From Bacillota bacterium (GTDB taxonomy: Bacteria > Bacillota > Dethiobacteria > Dethiobacterales > Dethiobacteraceae), in assembly GCA_018725565.1 (NCBI GenBank), contig QLUR01000002.1, positions 1 to 64,000 on the forward strand: a stretch of DNA of 64,000 bases, read 5' to 3'. Position numbers and translations under genes: made by a program. Below, piece after piece: positions 33,960 through 41,500 of this stretch (positions within the stretch are counted from its first letter, which is position 1; each line of letters begins with the position of its first letter). The notes under the pieces are model-generated. The model had not been told where the DNA came from. It searched no databases and saw nothing but the letters and a program-made list of their open reading frames with translations.

Positions 33960-34659
33960 CCTGGTTGTTGACGATGAAGAAACGATCCTTGAGCTGATCG
34001 CTTACAATCTGCAAAAAGAAGGCTTCCAGGTAGAAAAGGCGGTGGATGGTTGGGATGCCCTGGAAAAAGTGGCCGCCAATCCGCCGGATCTGCTGGTTCT
34101 TGACTGGATGTTGCCGGGGGTTGACGGATTGGAAGTGTGCCGCCGCTTGCGCGACAACCAGGAAACCAGGGGATTGCCGATAATTATGCTTACAGCGCGC
34201 GGTGAAGAAGTGGACAAGGTCCTGGGGCTTGAGCTCGGTGCCAATGACTATGTGACCAAACCTTTTTCACCGCGTGAATTGTTGGCGCGCATCAAGGCCC
34301 ATCTGCGGGTCAGGCAGCTCCAGGTTCAGTTTAAGGCTGAGTCGGGGGAAAGCGTGATCAGTCAGGGCGGGTTGCGCTTGGATGCTGAGAAGTACCAGGT
34401 AAAGAAGAACGATCGGCTGCTGGAACTCCCGCCCAAAGAGTTTGAACTTCTTTTCCTGCTTGCTTCACACCCGGGAAAAGTCTTTCGGCGGGAAGAGATA
34501 TTGAACAGGATCTGGGGATATGACTATCCGGCAGACACGCGGACTGTTGATGTCCACATCCGTTACCTCCGCCAAAAGATAGAAGATGACCCCAATAATC
34601 CGACACTGTTGGTGACAATACGCGGTGTCGGCTATAAGTTCAGGGAGCAGAAACGGTGA
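33949..34659 (+). CDS. phoP: Phosphate-regulon response regulator (PhoP/PhoB type)
   Basis: An OmpR-family regulator, 236 residues. The receiver domain has the acidic pocket VVDDE, phospho-acceptor Asp in LLVLDWMLPG (near 53), Thr/Ser in IIMLTARGEE and Lys in YVTKPFSPRELLARI; the C-terminal winged helix (about 135-235) includes ELPPKEFELLFLLASHPGKV and TVDVHIRYLRQKIEDD. The start is TTG 33949, seven bases after GGGGTG. A perfect 10-bp tandem duplication (33940-33959) spans this start. Overlaps phoR by four bases. Confidence 0.95.
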   Translation: MPRILVVDDEETILELIAYNLQKEGFQVEKAVDGWDALEKVAANPPDLLVLDWMLPGVDGLEVCRRLRDNQETRGLPIIMLTARGEEVDKVLGLELGANDYVTKPFSPRELLARIKAHLRVRQLQVQFKAESGESVISQGGLRLDAEKYQVKKNDRLLELPPKEFELLFLLASHPGKVFRREEILNRIWGYDYPADTRTVDVHIRYLRQKIEDDPNNPTLLVTIRGVGYKFREQKR

Positions 34660-36068
34660 AAGGCATCCGCCGCACTCTTTTGCTGACCTATTTTGGCTTA
34701 TACCTGCTGAACCTGTTGGTGCTCGCGGCGATTCTTTTTTACCCTGCCCGTTACTTTTTACCTGAGATGCTCCGCCGGCTTGGGGAAGGTCAGGTCTGGC
34801 TGCTGTTGTCTGCAGCTCTGGCAGCCGTTGTTACCACGCTGCTTGTTGTCCGCAAGGTTGGCAGCGGGATGACAGAACGGCTGAGCCAGATCGCGGAGAC
34901 AGTGGAGCGTATTTCCGCCGGAGAAATGACAGGGCATACTTATCTTGGCGGCCGGGATGAAATCGGGCAGGTGGCAGAGGCGGTTAACCGTATGGCTGCT
35001 TCTTTGCGGGAGCAGGTGAAGGAAATTTCTGCTAACAGTAACCGTTTGGAGACGATTCTGTCCACAATGGTAGAAGGCGTGATTGTTTTTAATGAGGAGG
35101 GCAGGACTGTTCTGACTAACCCGGCGGCAAAAAAAATGCTCTCTAAAAGAGAGGAAAACTGGGTGGGCCGCAGCGATCTGGAATTGATCCGCAATGCCGA
35201 GCTGCATGACAAAATCATGATTGCGTGCCTGGGAAAAAGGGTACAGGAACACGAACTCAAGACGGTTTTCCCGGAAGAAAAGCTGCTTAGCGCGAGCATT
35301 GTCCCGCTAAAACCCGGTGAGCCGGGCAAGTCCGGCGTACTTGTTGTCTTTCGTGATATTACAAGGCTCAGGCGGCTGGAGGAAATCCGCGCCGATTTTG
35401 CGGCCAATGTCTCTCATGAGATGCGTACTCCGCTGACGGCAATCAGAGGGTATGCCGAAACTCTCCTGGATGGGGCGTACCGGGACACGGAGACGGCTGT
35501 CCGCTTTCTGAAAATCATTCACCGTGAGTCGGAGCGCCTGAACAACCTGATTGAAGACGTACTGATGCTTTCTCAGATCGAAAGCGGCAGGGCTGATATG
35601 GAGCTTGTCCCGGTAAATGTCGCCGGACTTGCTGAGGAAGTGCTGGAAAGCCTGCTGGACCGCTTAAGCACTCATAAATTGAAGCTGGAGGTAAGCCCCG
35701 GCCTGCCTCCGGTTACCGGTGACCGCGGCCTGCTTCGGCAGGCACTGTTCAACCTCCTTGATAATTCTTTGAAATATACACCGGCGTATGGTGAAATTAC
35801 GCTGGGCGCCGTAAGGGAAGAACACTCGATACGTATTTATGTTGCCGATAATGGGATTGGCATTCCTCTTGCCGCGCAGGCCCGTATTTTTGAGCGTTTT
35901 TACCGGGTTGACCGGGCGCGCTCCAGGAGTCTCGGCGGAACCGGGCTGGGGCTGGCAATAGTAAAACATATCGTAGAAGCTCATCATGGCCGTTTGAAAC
36001 TTGAAAGCAAGGAAGGGCAGGGCACAACGGTTAGTTTATATATCCCCGTTTATCCGCCGGACAGGTAA
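34656..36068 (+). CDS. phoR: Phosphate-regulon sensor histidine kinase
   Basis: A 470-residue membrane kinase: TM1 about 9-31 (LTYFGLYLLNLLVLAAILFY), a very short external loop, TM2 about 46-64, HAMP (about 65-118), PAS (about 122-235; ILSTMVEGVIVFNEEGRTVL), HisKA with the phospho-accepting His in FAANVSHEMRTPLTAIRGYA, and HATPase_c with N box LLDNSLKYTP, DNGIGI and GTGLGLAIVKHIVEAH. The minimal external region fits PhoR sensing through PhoU/Pst rather than by ligand binding. Start GTG 34656 overlaps the phoP stop. Confidence 0.95.
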   Translation: MKGIRRTLLLTYFGLYLLNLLVLAAILFYPARYFLPEMLRRLGEGQVWLLLSAALAAVVTTLLVVRKVGSGMTERLSQIAETVERISAGEMTGHTYLGGRDEIGQVAEAVNRMAASLREQVKEISANSNRLETILSTMVEGVIVFNEEGRTVLTNPAAKKMLSKREENWVGRSDLELIRNAELHDKIMIACLGKRVQEHELKTVFPEEKLLSASIVPLKPGEPGKSGVLVVFRDITRLRRLEEIRADFAANVSHEMRTPLTAIRGYAETLLDGAYRDTETAVRFLKIIHRESERLNNLIEDVLMLSQIESGRADMELVPVNVAGLAEEVLESLLDRLSTHKLKLEVSPGLPPVTGDRGLLRQALFNLLDNSLKYTPAYGEITLGAVREEHSIRIYVADNGIGIPLAAQARIFERFYRVDRARSRSLGGTGLGLAIVKHIVEAHHGRLKLESKEGQGTTVSLYIPVYPPDR

Positions 36069-36105
36069 AAAGGCGGCTTTCGCGTTTGCTGCGAAAGCCG
36101 CCTTT
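36069..36105. terminator. Terminator between phoR and rubredoxin
   Basis: A perfect 15-bp stem, AAAGGCGGCTTTCGC (36069-36083) with GCGAAAGCCGCCTTT (36091-36105), beginning immediately after the phoR stop codon. The T tract is better on the leftward side, so it may mainly end the rubredoxin transcript while stopping phoR transcription as well. Confidence 0.8.
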
Positions 36106-36114
36106 GGGGTGCGG

Positions 36115-36273
36115 TTATTCTTTTTCGAACATGTCTTTGTCTGCGCCGCAGTCCGGGCAGACCCAATCATCCGGCAGGTCCTCAAAAGCGGTGCCTGGGC
36201 TGATCCCGTTGTCGGGGTCTCCTTCGGCCGGATTGTAAAGATAGCCGCAAACCGTGCAAACCCATTTTTCCAT
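36115..36273 (-). CDS. Rubredoxin
   Basis: A 52-residue one-iron electron carrier. The Fe(Cys)4 ligands are in [16 protein letters not shown] and [14 protein letters not shown], with the family's [15 protein letters not shown] loop between. Rubredoxins feed electrons to superoxide reductase, rubrerythrin or oxygen-reducing flavoproteins in anaerobes. ATG 36273 is chosen: six bases after GGGGGG, and gives the standard length; the ATG codon just before it is too close. Confidence 0.97.
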   Translation of the reverse strand: MEKWVCTVCGYLYNPAEGDPDNGISPGTAFEDLPDDWVCPDCGADKDMFEKE

Positions 36274-36362
36274 CATTAACCCCCCTGTTCCTGAATTATA
36301 CGCGTACATCCCCGGAGGTATTATTCCCCGGCGGCAATTAAATCAGCCGGGGTGTTTTGCGT

Positions 36363-36617
36363 TTAGTCCAGAAGATCAAATATTCTTTTAAATGTTGATT
36401 TCTGCTGGCGCCTGAACTTGTCATGGTAGTCCCTCTTTTCACTGAACAGCGAGCGGAATTCATCATCCAGCGAAGTCTCAGCCTGCTTTATCTGACCGAT
36501 GATCTTAGCCATTTCGCCTTTATCAAGCCAAATGCCGCCGCAGGCGGAGCAATTATCGAGGACTACACCATGCTTGACAACTTCAGTCAGCTGACATTCA
36601 CACCTAGGACATTCCAT
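36363..36617 (-). CDS. TFIIB-type zinc-ribbon protein
   Basis: An 84-residue zinc-ribbon protein starting MECPRCECQLTEVVKHGVVL and continuing DNCSACGGIWLDKGEM, the zf-TFIIB pattern (CxxC, then CxxCGGxWLDxGE). The rest is charged and helical (LDDEFRSLFSEKRDYHDKFR). Function unknown; the family is common in bacteria. Start ATG 36617 lies six bases after GGAGGG. The same frame stays open further upstream to 36788, but those residues lack conservation and the Cys pattern begins exactly at the chosen start. Confidence 0.82.
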   Translation of the reverse strand: MECPRCECQLTEVVKHGVVLDNCSACGGIWLDKGEMAKIIGQIKQAETSLDDEFRSLFSEKRDYHDKFRRQQKSTFKRIFDLLD

Positions 36618-36914
36618 ACCCAGCCCTCCTCTTGAAGTTTTACTGCATGTTATTCTGTGTTTGCAGTATATTTCCTGCCGGTTCAGGAAAATGTCTCCTT
36701 TCAGGGCGATTTTTTCTGCGGAGCGTTTTCCGGTATCCAGTGTTGAGCCCGGACGCCTACGTTTGCAAAAATTATGGATTTTTGGCATATCTTCGATTAT
36801 AATGTTGACTTAGAACAGTAAGTTCATTGTAACCGCTCAGGTCATCATTTATAGTCGCCGGAAACAAACACTGCTTTGGCAAAAGGATAAGAAAGCGAAA
36901 GCGAGGTGAAACTG
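36618..36914. other. Intergenic gap between divergent zinc-ribbon and desulforedoxin-like genes
   Basis: About 300 bases without a convincing gene. The leftward zinc-ribbon frame is open as far as 36788 without a better start. A TTGACT at 36805-36810 preceded by TATAAT is not in promoter order for either strand. The last 20 bases hold the GCGAGGTG ribosome site of the rightward gene. I see no RNA gene. Confidence 0.4.
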
Positions 36915-37040
36915 ATGGTTGCCAGGTCGGAAGAAGCATACCTGTGCTACATTTGCGGCATTAAAGTAAAGGTTATCGAAGGCGGTGCCGGTACGCTTGT
37001 CTGCTGCGGTGAAGCGATGACCAAGCTGGACAAAGAATAA
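36915..37040 (+). CDS. Desulforedoxin-like small iron protein
   Basis: A 41-residue protein starting ATG 36915, seven bases after GAGGTG. It contains LCYICGIKVKVIEGG and TLVCCGEAMTKL, matching the FeS4 desulforedoxin / desulfoferrodoxin N-terminal domain (CxxCG, then CCG). The free-standing form binds one iron in a four-cysteine site and normally dimerises. The catalytic superoxide-reductase domain is absent. Placed between rubredoxin and superoxide dismutase, it fits an oxygen-defence electron-transfer role by inference. Confidence 0.85.
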   Translation: MVARSEEAYLCYICGIKVKVIEGGAGTLVCCGEAMTKLDKE

Positions 37041-37047
37041 GCTGGGC

Positions 37048-37638
37048 TTATTTCACCAGGCGGAGCAGGCGCTCATTTACCACTTCCCAGTCGATATTGT
37101 TCATGAAAGCCTCGATATAAGGCGCCCGCTTGACGCCGTAGTCGATCATGTAGGCGTGTTCGTAAGTATCCATGACCAGGACAGGAACGGCGTTCCAGAT
37201 GGGCCCCAGGTTGTGGGAATCACTGCCGTAGTTGTACAGAGCGCCATAGTCAAGGTCATAGGACAGTACGACCCAGCCGCGCACGGCAAGACCGGTAGCT
37301 TTAAAGTCGCTTTCCCATCTTTCAAAGGAGCCGAAGTCGCGTTCCAGCAGGGAGTAGGCGGGGCCGGTAGCTTTGCCGCCTTTCCCCCCCAGGTTGTCAA
37401 AATAAGCTTCGTGCAGCTTAATGCCGTTAAGGGCAAACGTTTCTTCGATCTTTAAGGCCCGCAGGTCGCTGTAGGTTTGATTGGCCTTGCTGTGCTCAAC
37501 AGTCAGTTGCAGTTTGCGAATTTCGTTTAATTTAAGCACATAGCCCTTATAGAGTACGCCGTGGTGCTCTGTCAGCTGCCTTTCCGAAAAGCCGGTCATT
37601 TCTTTCTTTTTCAGTTCTTTTGGCTGCAGTTCAAGCAT
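37048..37638 (-). CDS. Superoxide dismutase, Fe/Mn family
   Basis: Converts superoxide to hydrogen peroxide and oxygen. A 196-residue Fe/Mn-type enzyme with metal-ligand regions RQLTEHHGVLYKGYV (first His), GIKLHEAYFDNLGGKGG (second His), and VLVMDTYEHAYMIDYGV (Asp and His), and NNIDWEVVNERL at the end. Which metal is used cannot be told with certainty. The N-terminal LTEHH differs from classical enzymes but is common in Clostridia. Convergent with the desulforedoxin-like gene (7-base gap). GGGAGGG before ATG 37638. Confidence 0.93.
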   Translation of the reverse strand: MLELQPKELKKKEMTGFSERQLTEHHGVLYKGYVLKLNEIRKLQLTVEHSKANQTYSDLRALKIEETFALNGIKLHEAYFDNLGGKGGKATGPAYSLLERDFGSFERWESDFKATGLAVRGWVVLSYDLDYGALYNYGSDSHNLGPIWNAVPVLVMDTYEHAYMIDYGVKRAPYIEAFMNNIDWEVVNERLLRLVK

Positions 37639-37783
37639 TAAATTCCCTCCCGACTACATTTTACTTCAATTATAGCAGTGCCGGGACGAGACGTAAAGCG
37701 CTCCTTCGCGGACGATCAGGCAGCCGGTGTGCCTGACGGGTTTTTCTCCCGGATAAACAGACAGAAGGTGGAGTAACAAGATA

Positions 37784-37870
37784 ATGGACACAGGTTTGCC
37801 GCTGGCGACATATCTGCTGTTGGCCGTTGCCGTCATTGCCCTGTTGCTGGTACGCGGCGGCGGTTGCTGA
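37784..37870 (+). CDS. Possible 28-residue single-helix membrane peptide
   Basis: A short frame from ATG 37784 to TGA 37868-37870 with GGTGGAG ten bases upstream. The product starts MDTGLPLATYLL and is one hydrophobic helix (LLLAVAVIALLLVRGGGC end). It resembles, in size and make-up only, small hydrophobic sporulation proteins of the YjcZ type. It sits 57 bases before endonuclease IV. No independent evidence of expression. Confidence 0.4.
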   Translation: MDTGLPLATYLLLAVAVIALLLVRGGGC

Positions 37871-37927
37871 AAGTAAAATTTGCCTGCTGTAAGCAGGCTG
37901 TTTTAAGGAAAACATCAAGGAGGAAGC

Positions 37928-38776
37928 ATGCTGCGTCTTGGCTGTCATTTGCCGATTACAAGCGGGTTTGTTAGTGCCACTATGCTGGCCAGGGCGCTTG
38001 CTGCCAACACCTTCCAGTTTTTTACGCGCAACCCGCGTGGGAGCGGCGCCCGGAACATCCCTGCCGGTGAAATCAGTGAAGCCCAAAAAGCGCGTTTGTC
38101 TTTTGATATTGCGCCTATTATCGGCCATTTGCCGTACACGGTAAACATGGCTTCTCCGTCGGAAGGCTCCTACGCTTTCGCCGGAATGGTTGTGGCTGCC
38201 GACCTGCAGCGCATGGAGGCCGCCGGAGCAGAATTCCTGGTAACCCATCCCGGTTCTCATGCTAAAGCGGGAAGGGAAGCGGGCCTGAAACGAATTATTG
38301 CCTGCCTGGAGTCAAATTTTTTGCCTAAGGCCGGGAAAATCGACCTGCTGCTGGAAACAATGGCCGGCCAGGGCTCAGAAATCGGAACGCTGGAAGACTT
38401 AGCCGAGATTATCAGCGCCTTGGGACATCCTGCCAATCTTGGCGTATGCCTTGACTCCTGCCACCTGACCGGGGCAGGCTATGATTTTTTGCGTACTGAC
38501 GAAGTGGAGCGCCTGATTGCCGTAGTGGAGAAGACAGTCGGCCTGCCCAGAGTAAAGGCGCTGCATCTGAATGACTCCAAATTTCCCCCGGGCTCCCGCC
38601 GGGACCGCCACGAGCGAATCGGGAAAGGGTACCTTGGCAGGGACGGCCTGATAAACCTGATTTGTCACCCGCAGCTGCGCCATTTGCCGATGATCCTGGA
38701 AACGCCGGTTGACAGATATGAGCAGTACGGAGAAGAAATAGCCCTGATCCGCTCCTGGCTGGCGGAGTTTAATTAA
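37928..38776 (+). CDS. nfo: Endonuclease IV (AP endonuclease)
   Basis: Zn-dependent TIM-barrel enzyme that nicks DNA 5' of abasic sites in base-excision repair. The 282 residues show LGCHLPITSGFVSA at the N-terminus, FQFFTRNPRG, IIGHLPYTVNMASPS, FLVTHPGSHAKAG, LLLETMAGQGSEIG, VCLDSCHLTGAGYDF, ALHLNDSKFPPGSRRDRHER and MILETPVD, supplying the His, Glu and Asp zinc ligands. Full length. AGGAGG before ATG 37928. Spore formers use it to repair dormant-spore DNA; adjacency to oxygen-defence genes is suggestive. Confidence 0.95.
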   Translation: MLRLGCHLPITSGFVSATMLARALAANTFQFFTRNPRGSGARNIPAGEISEAQKARLSFDIAPIIGHLPYTVNMASPSEGSYAFAGMVVAADLQRMEAAGAEFLVTHPGSHAKAGREAGLKRIIACLESNFLPKAGKIDLLLETMAGQGSEIGTLEDLAEIISALGHPANLGVCLDSCHLTGAGYDFLRTDEVERLIAVVEKTVGLPRVKALHLNDSKFPPGSRRDRHERIGKGYLGRDGLINLICHPQLRHLPMILETPVDRYEQYGEEIALIRSWLAEFN

Positions 38777-38843
38777 TTGCCGCCTGCGGCAGGTGTCAGC
38801 TGCCGCAGGGCGAAAATAAGCAAAAACTGCCGGCGGTGAAAAC

Positions 38844-39983
38844 ATGCAGGAATTTAAACGGCTGGATGAAGTAATCAGTACTACGATCAAAGCAGTGGAG
38901 CAAGGTCGCGAACAAATTTACGACATTGCCGACAACGCGCGCTTAGAGCGGGATGAGCTGCAGAGGAGAACAGCTGAGCTGAAGCAGCAGGTGCTGACAG
39001 TGATTGACGAAGTTGATCTGATGGAAGCGCAGGAGAGAGCGGCCAGGCTGCGCTTAATGGAAGTCAGCCGCAACTTCTACCGTTACAGGGAAAAAGATGT
39101 GCGGCTGGCTTATGAGGATGCTCAGCATATCCAGGTCGGCTTAGGCCTGCTGCGGGAACGGGAAAAGCAACTGCGTCAGCAGCGCGATGAAATGGAACTG
39201 CTGCTGCGCCGGATAAGCTCCACGGTGGAGAAGGCGGAACAGTTGGTTGCCCAGGTCGGCATGGCCCTGAGCATGCTTTCCGGCAACCTGCAGGGGGTAG
39301 CCGTCAGGCTGGAGGAGATGCATCAGCGCCAGCAGCTGAGCTTGCGGATTATTAAGGCGCAGGAAGAAGAGCGGCTGCGCGTGGCCAGGGAAATCCATGA
39401 CGGCCCGGCGCAGTCCATGGCCAATGTGGTGCTTTGCGCCGAAATCTGTGAAAAACTGCTGGAGGTGGCACCTGAGCAGGTCAAAGGCGAACTGCGCAAC
39501 CTGAAGGAAACGGTTAAAGAAAGCCTGCAGGAAGTCAGAAAAATAATTTTTGACCTGCGCCCCATGGTTCTTGACGATTTGGGCCTGGTTCCGACGCTGC
39601 GGCGCTTTATTGCCGAGCAGCAAAAAAGAACTGCTACCGTGCTGGAGCTGGTGGTCCTGAACAGCTCCGAGCGGCGCTTTCCGGAGGCCGTGGAAGTGAC
39701 GGTTTTCAGGGTAGTCCAGGAAGCGTTGAACAATATCTGCAAGCATGCCCGGGCACAGCACGCTCTCGTCAGGCTGGAGCTGCTTCCCCGCAAGGTTAAC
39801 CTTTTCGTCAGTGACGACGGGTGCGGTTTTGATGCGGAGACGGTTTTGCATGCCGACGGCAAGGAGAGCTACGGGCTGCTCGGGATGAGGGAAAGAGTAG
39901 AGCTGCTGCAGGGTAAACTTAAAGTTTCGTCCGTGCCGGGCAAGGGTTCGGAGATTAACGTCTATTTACCTGTTCAGGAGTGA
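38844..39983 (+). CDS. DegS-type sensor histidine kinase
   Basis: A soluble 379-residue kinase. Residues about 1-165 are a charged coiled coil of the DegS sensor type (EQIYDIADNARLERDELQRR); HisKA_3 follows with the phospho-His in RVAREIHDGPAQSMANVVL; the HATPase_c domain has VFRVVQEALNNICKHARA and SDDGCGFD / YGLLGMRERVELLQG. No membrane segment, so it senses a cytosolic signal. Directly followed by a DegU-type regulator, and 0.8 kb upstream of the pilin gene, so it is a plausible controller of the Tad locus. Confidence 0.93.
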   Translation: MQEFKRLDEVISTTIKAVEQGREQIYDIADNARLERDELQRRTAELKQQVLTVIDEVDLMEAQERAARLRLMEVSRNFYRYREKDVRLAYEDAQHIQVGLGLLREREKQLRQQRDEMELLLRRISSTVEKAEQLVAQVGMALSMLSGNLQGVAVRLEEMHQRQQLSLRIIKAQEEERLRVAREIHDGPAQSMANVVLCAEICEKLLEVAPEQVKGELRNLKETVKESLQEVRKIIFDLRPMVLDDLGLVPTLRRFIAEQQKRTATVLELVVLNSSERRFPEAVEVTVFRVVQEALNNICKHARAQHALVRLELLPRKVNLFVSDDGCGFDAETVLHADGKESYGLLGMRERVELLQGKLKVSSVPGKGSEINVYLPVQE

Positions 39984-39988
39984 AAGCC

Positions 39989-40636
39989 ATGACTTTGCCG
40001 GGGAAGATACGCTTGCTGATTGTTGATGACCATGCCCTGCTCCGTGAGGGCCTGAAAAAAATTTTGGCTCTGCAAAATGATATTGACATCCTGGCCGCTG
40101 CTGCCGACGGCCGGGAGGCTCACCGGCTGGCTGTGGAACTGCTGCCCGATGTTGTGCTGATGGATGTTAATATGCCGCACCTGAACGGCATTGAGGCCAC
40201 CCGCCTGATAACGGCCGAATGTCCGGGAGTTAAAATTATTGCCCTGACCATCCACGACGAGGAAGAGTATGTGCATGAACTGGTCAGGGCCGGGGTGTCC
40301 GCCTATGTCTTAAAAGACATTGAAGCCGACTCCCTGGTGGAAACGATCCGCGCCGTGTTCCGGGGCGAAGCAGTCTTTCACCCCAGGATTGCCCGCAAGT
40401 TGCTGGACGGGGTGCAGCGCCTGCGCGGCCAGGAGGCGGAGCGCCTGTCCGTGCGGGAGTCGGAAGTGCTGAGCCTGCTGGCCGGCGGACGCAGCAACAA
40501 AGAAATCGCCCGGGAGCTGTTTGTCAGTGAGAAAACGGTTAAGTACCATATCAGCAATATTTTTCGGAAGATCAATGTTTCCGACCGCACGCAGGCGGCG
40601 CTGTATGCCGTGAAAAACCGCCTGGTCAAGCTGTAA
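39989..40636 (+). CDS. DegU/NarL-type response regulator
   Basis: About 215 residues. Receiver domain with LLIVDDHALLREGLKKIL, phospho-Asp in VVLMDVNMPHLNGIEA, Thr in IIALTIHDEEEYV and Lys in AYVLKDIEADSLV; C-terminal LuxR/GerE helix-turn-helix (LSVRESEVLSLLAGGRSNKE then IARELFVSEKTVKYHISNIF). Partner of the upstream DegS-type kinase. ATG 39989 is eight bases after CAGGAG; a GTG at 39980 overlaps the kinase stop but lacks a spaced ribosome site. Ends at a terminator. Confidence 0.94.
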   Translation: MTLPGKIRLLIVDDHALLREGLKKILALQNDIDILAAAADGREAHRLAVELLPDVVLMDVNMPHLNGIEATRLITAECPGVKIIALTIHDEEEYVHELVRAGVSAYVLKDIEADSLVETIRAVFRGEAVFHPRIARKLLDGVQRLRGQEAERLSVRESEVLSLLAGGRSNKEIARELFVSEKTVKYHISNIFRKINVSDRTQAALYAVKNRLVKL

Positions 40637-40639
40637 GGC

Positions 40640-40660
40640 ACCGCCGAAGGCGGTTTTTTA
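40640..40660 (+). terminator. Rho-independent terminator after the DegU-type gene
   Basis: ACCGCC (40640-40645) and GGCGGT (40649-40654) around GAA, then a run of six Ts. Confidence 0.75.
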
Positions 40661-40685
40661 TTTGCCAAAACCGGACCAAAGTCTA

Positions 40686-40716
40686 GGAGATATCTGGACT
40701 TGCGCCTGATATCTCC
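40686..40716. promoter_or_regulatory. 9-bp inverted repeat upstream of the pilin gene
   Basis: GGAGATATC (40686-40694) and GATATCTCC (40708-40716) are perfect inverted halves separated by 13 bases. They lie 49 bases before the pilin ATG and downstream of the DegU-type gene's terminator. No T tract follows, and half-site centres are 22 bp apart (two helical turns), so an operator for a dimeric regulator is the best reading; the adjacent DegU-type protein is the obvious candidate, by inference. Confidence 0.5.
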
Positions 40717-40764
40717 GTGCTGAAAATCATGTTAAATTAGAAACAAAAAGCGGAGGTGAAAACA

Positions 40765-40944
40765 ATGAAAAACTTCCTCAGAAAGCTGCTGCGGGACGAG
40801 TCCGGCCAGGGCATGACGGAATACGCGCTGATTCTGGCTTTGGTGGCGATCGGAGCGATACTGGCTATGACCGCGTTGCGTGTAGAAATTGTCGCCGTTT
40901 TTGAAGCTATTGTAGAAGCTTTAGAAGGCGCTACAGGATCTTAG
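40765..40944 (+). CDS. flp: Flp-family type IVb pilin
   Basis: A 59-residue prepilin. A basic leader ends in SGQGMTEYALILALVAIGAI, fitting the Flp motif G/xxxxEY: the prepilin peptidase would cut after the Gly before QGMTEY, with Glu at +5 of the mature protein, followed by a hydrophobic helix and an acidic tail (VEALEGATGS). ATG 40765 follows GGAGGTG by seven bases. First gene of the Tad cluster. No prepilin peptidase gene is in the window. Confidence 0.93.
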   Translation: MKNFLRKLLRDESGQGMTEYALILALVAIGAILAMTALRVEIVAVFEAIVEALEGATGS

Positions 40945-40969
40945 TAAAATTTGTTGTCCTCTTGATTTG

Positions 40970-40993
40970 GGCCTTGCCTGAGAAGGTAAGGCC
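40970..40993 (+). terminator. Stem-loop between pilin and tadE
   Basis: GGCCTTGCCT (40970-40979) and AGGTAAGGCC (40984-40993), ten pairs including one G-U, GAGA loop, followed by only a broken T stretch. Probably a leaky terminator or mRNA-stabilising hairpin that keeps pilin mRNA in excess over the assembly genes. Confidence 0.5.
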
Positions 40994-41092
40994 GCTTTGT
41001 TAAACAAGAGGCAGACATCCCGAGCCACCAAGAGGCACGGAGGAAGACGAAGTCAGGGCGGGGCTATTTTATTAAGCAGGAGGCGGTCGGCG

Positions 41093-41488
41093 ATGAGCAT
41101 GACAAGACTAAAACGGGATTGCCGCGGGCAGGCCGTCACGGAACTGGCCCTGGTGCTGCCGCTCCTGCTTCTGCTCCTGTTTGGCATCATCGAGGGCGGA
41201 CGGCTGGGCAACGCCTACCTGGCGGTGACTCACGCCGCCCGCCACGGTGCCCGTCACGGCGCCGTGGGCGCCAGCGACGGTGAAATCGCGGCCCATGTGC
41301 GGGCGGCGGCCGTCCAGCTGGCCGCGGAAAATTTAAACGTGGAAATCCGCCCTGCCCTGCGGCGGGCCGGCCAGGACATTACGGTGACGGTAAATTATCC
41401 GCTGACCCTGTATATGCCTTTTGCCAGCCTGGTCTTTGGCGGCAATCCTGTTGTGGTGAGCAGTTCCCTGACCATGAGGGTGGAGTGA
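41093..41488 (+). CDS. TadE-like pseudopilin
   Basis: A 131-residue TadE-family protein with a short basic leader, then GQAVTELALVLPLLLLLLF, in which G/QAVTELAL fits the pseudopilin cleavage pattern with Glu at +5. The rest is a small exported alpha/beta domain ending in YPLTLYMPFASLVFGG. TadE proteins are minor components at the pilus base or tip. AGGAGG precedes ATG 41093; the frame is open further upstream but without a ribosome site. Confidence 0.87.
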   Translation: MSMTRLKRDCRGQAVTELALVLPLLLLLLFGIIEGGRLGNAYLAVTHAARHGARHGAVGASDGEIAAHVRAAAVQLAAENLNVEIRPALRRAGQDITVTVNYPLTLYMPFASLVFGGNPVVVSSSLTMRVE

Positions 41489-41500
41489 GGTGGACAAAAG

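Noticed and set aside
37670-38260. 196-codon leftward frame upstream of SOD
   Set aside because: Mostly antisense to endonuclease IV; no ribosome site and no recognisable domain.
38786-38810. CTGCGGCA...TGCCGCAG hairpin after endonuclease IV
   Set aside because: No T tract on either side; listed as structure only, not called as a terminator.
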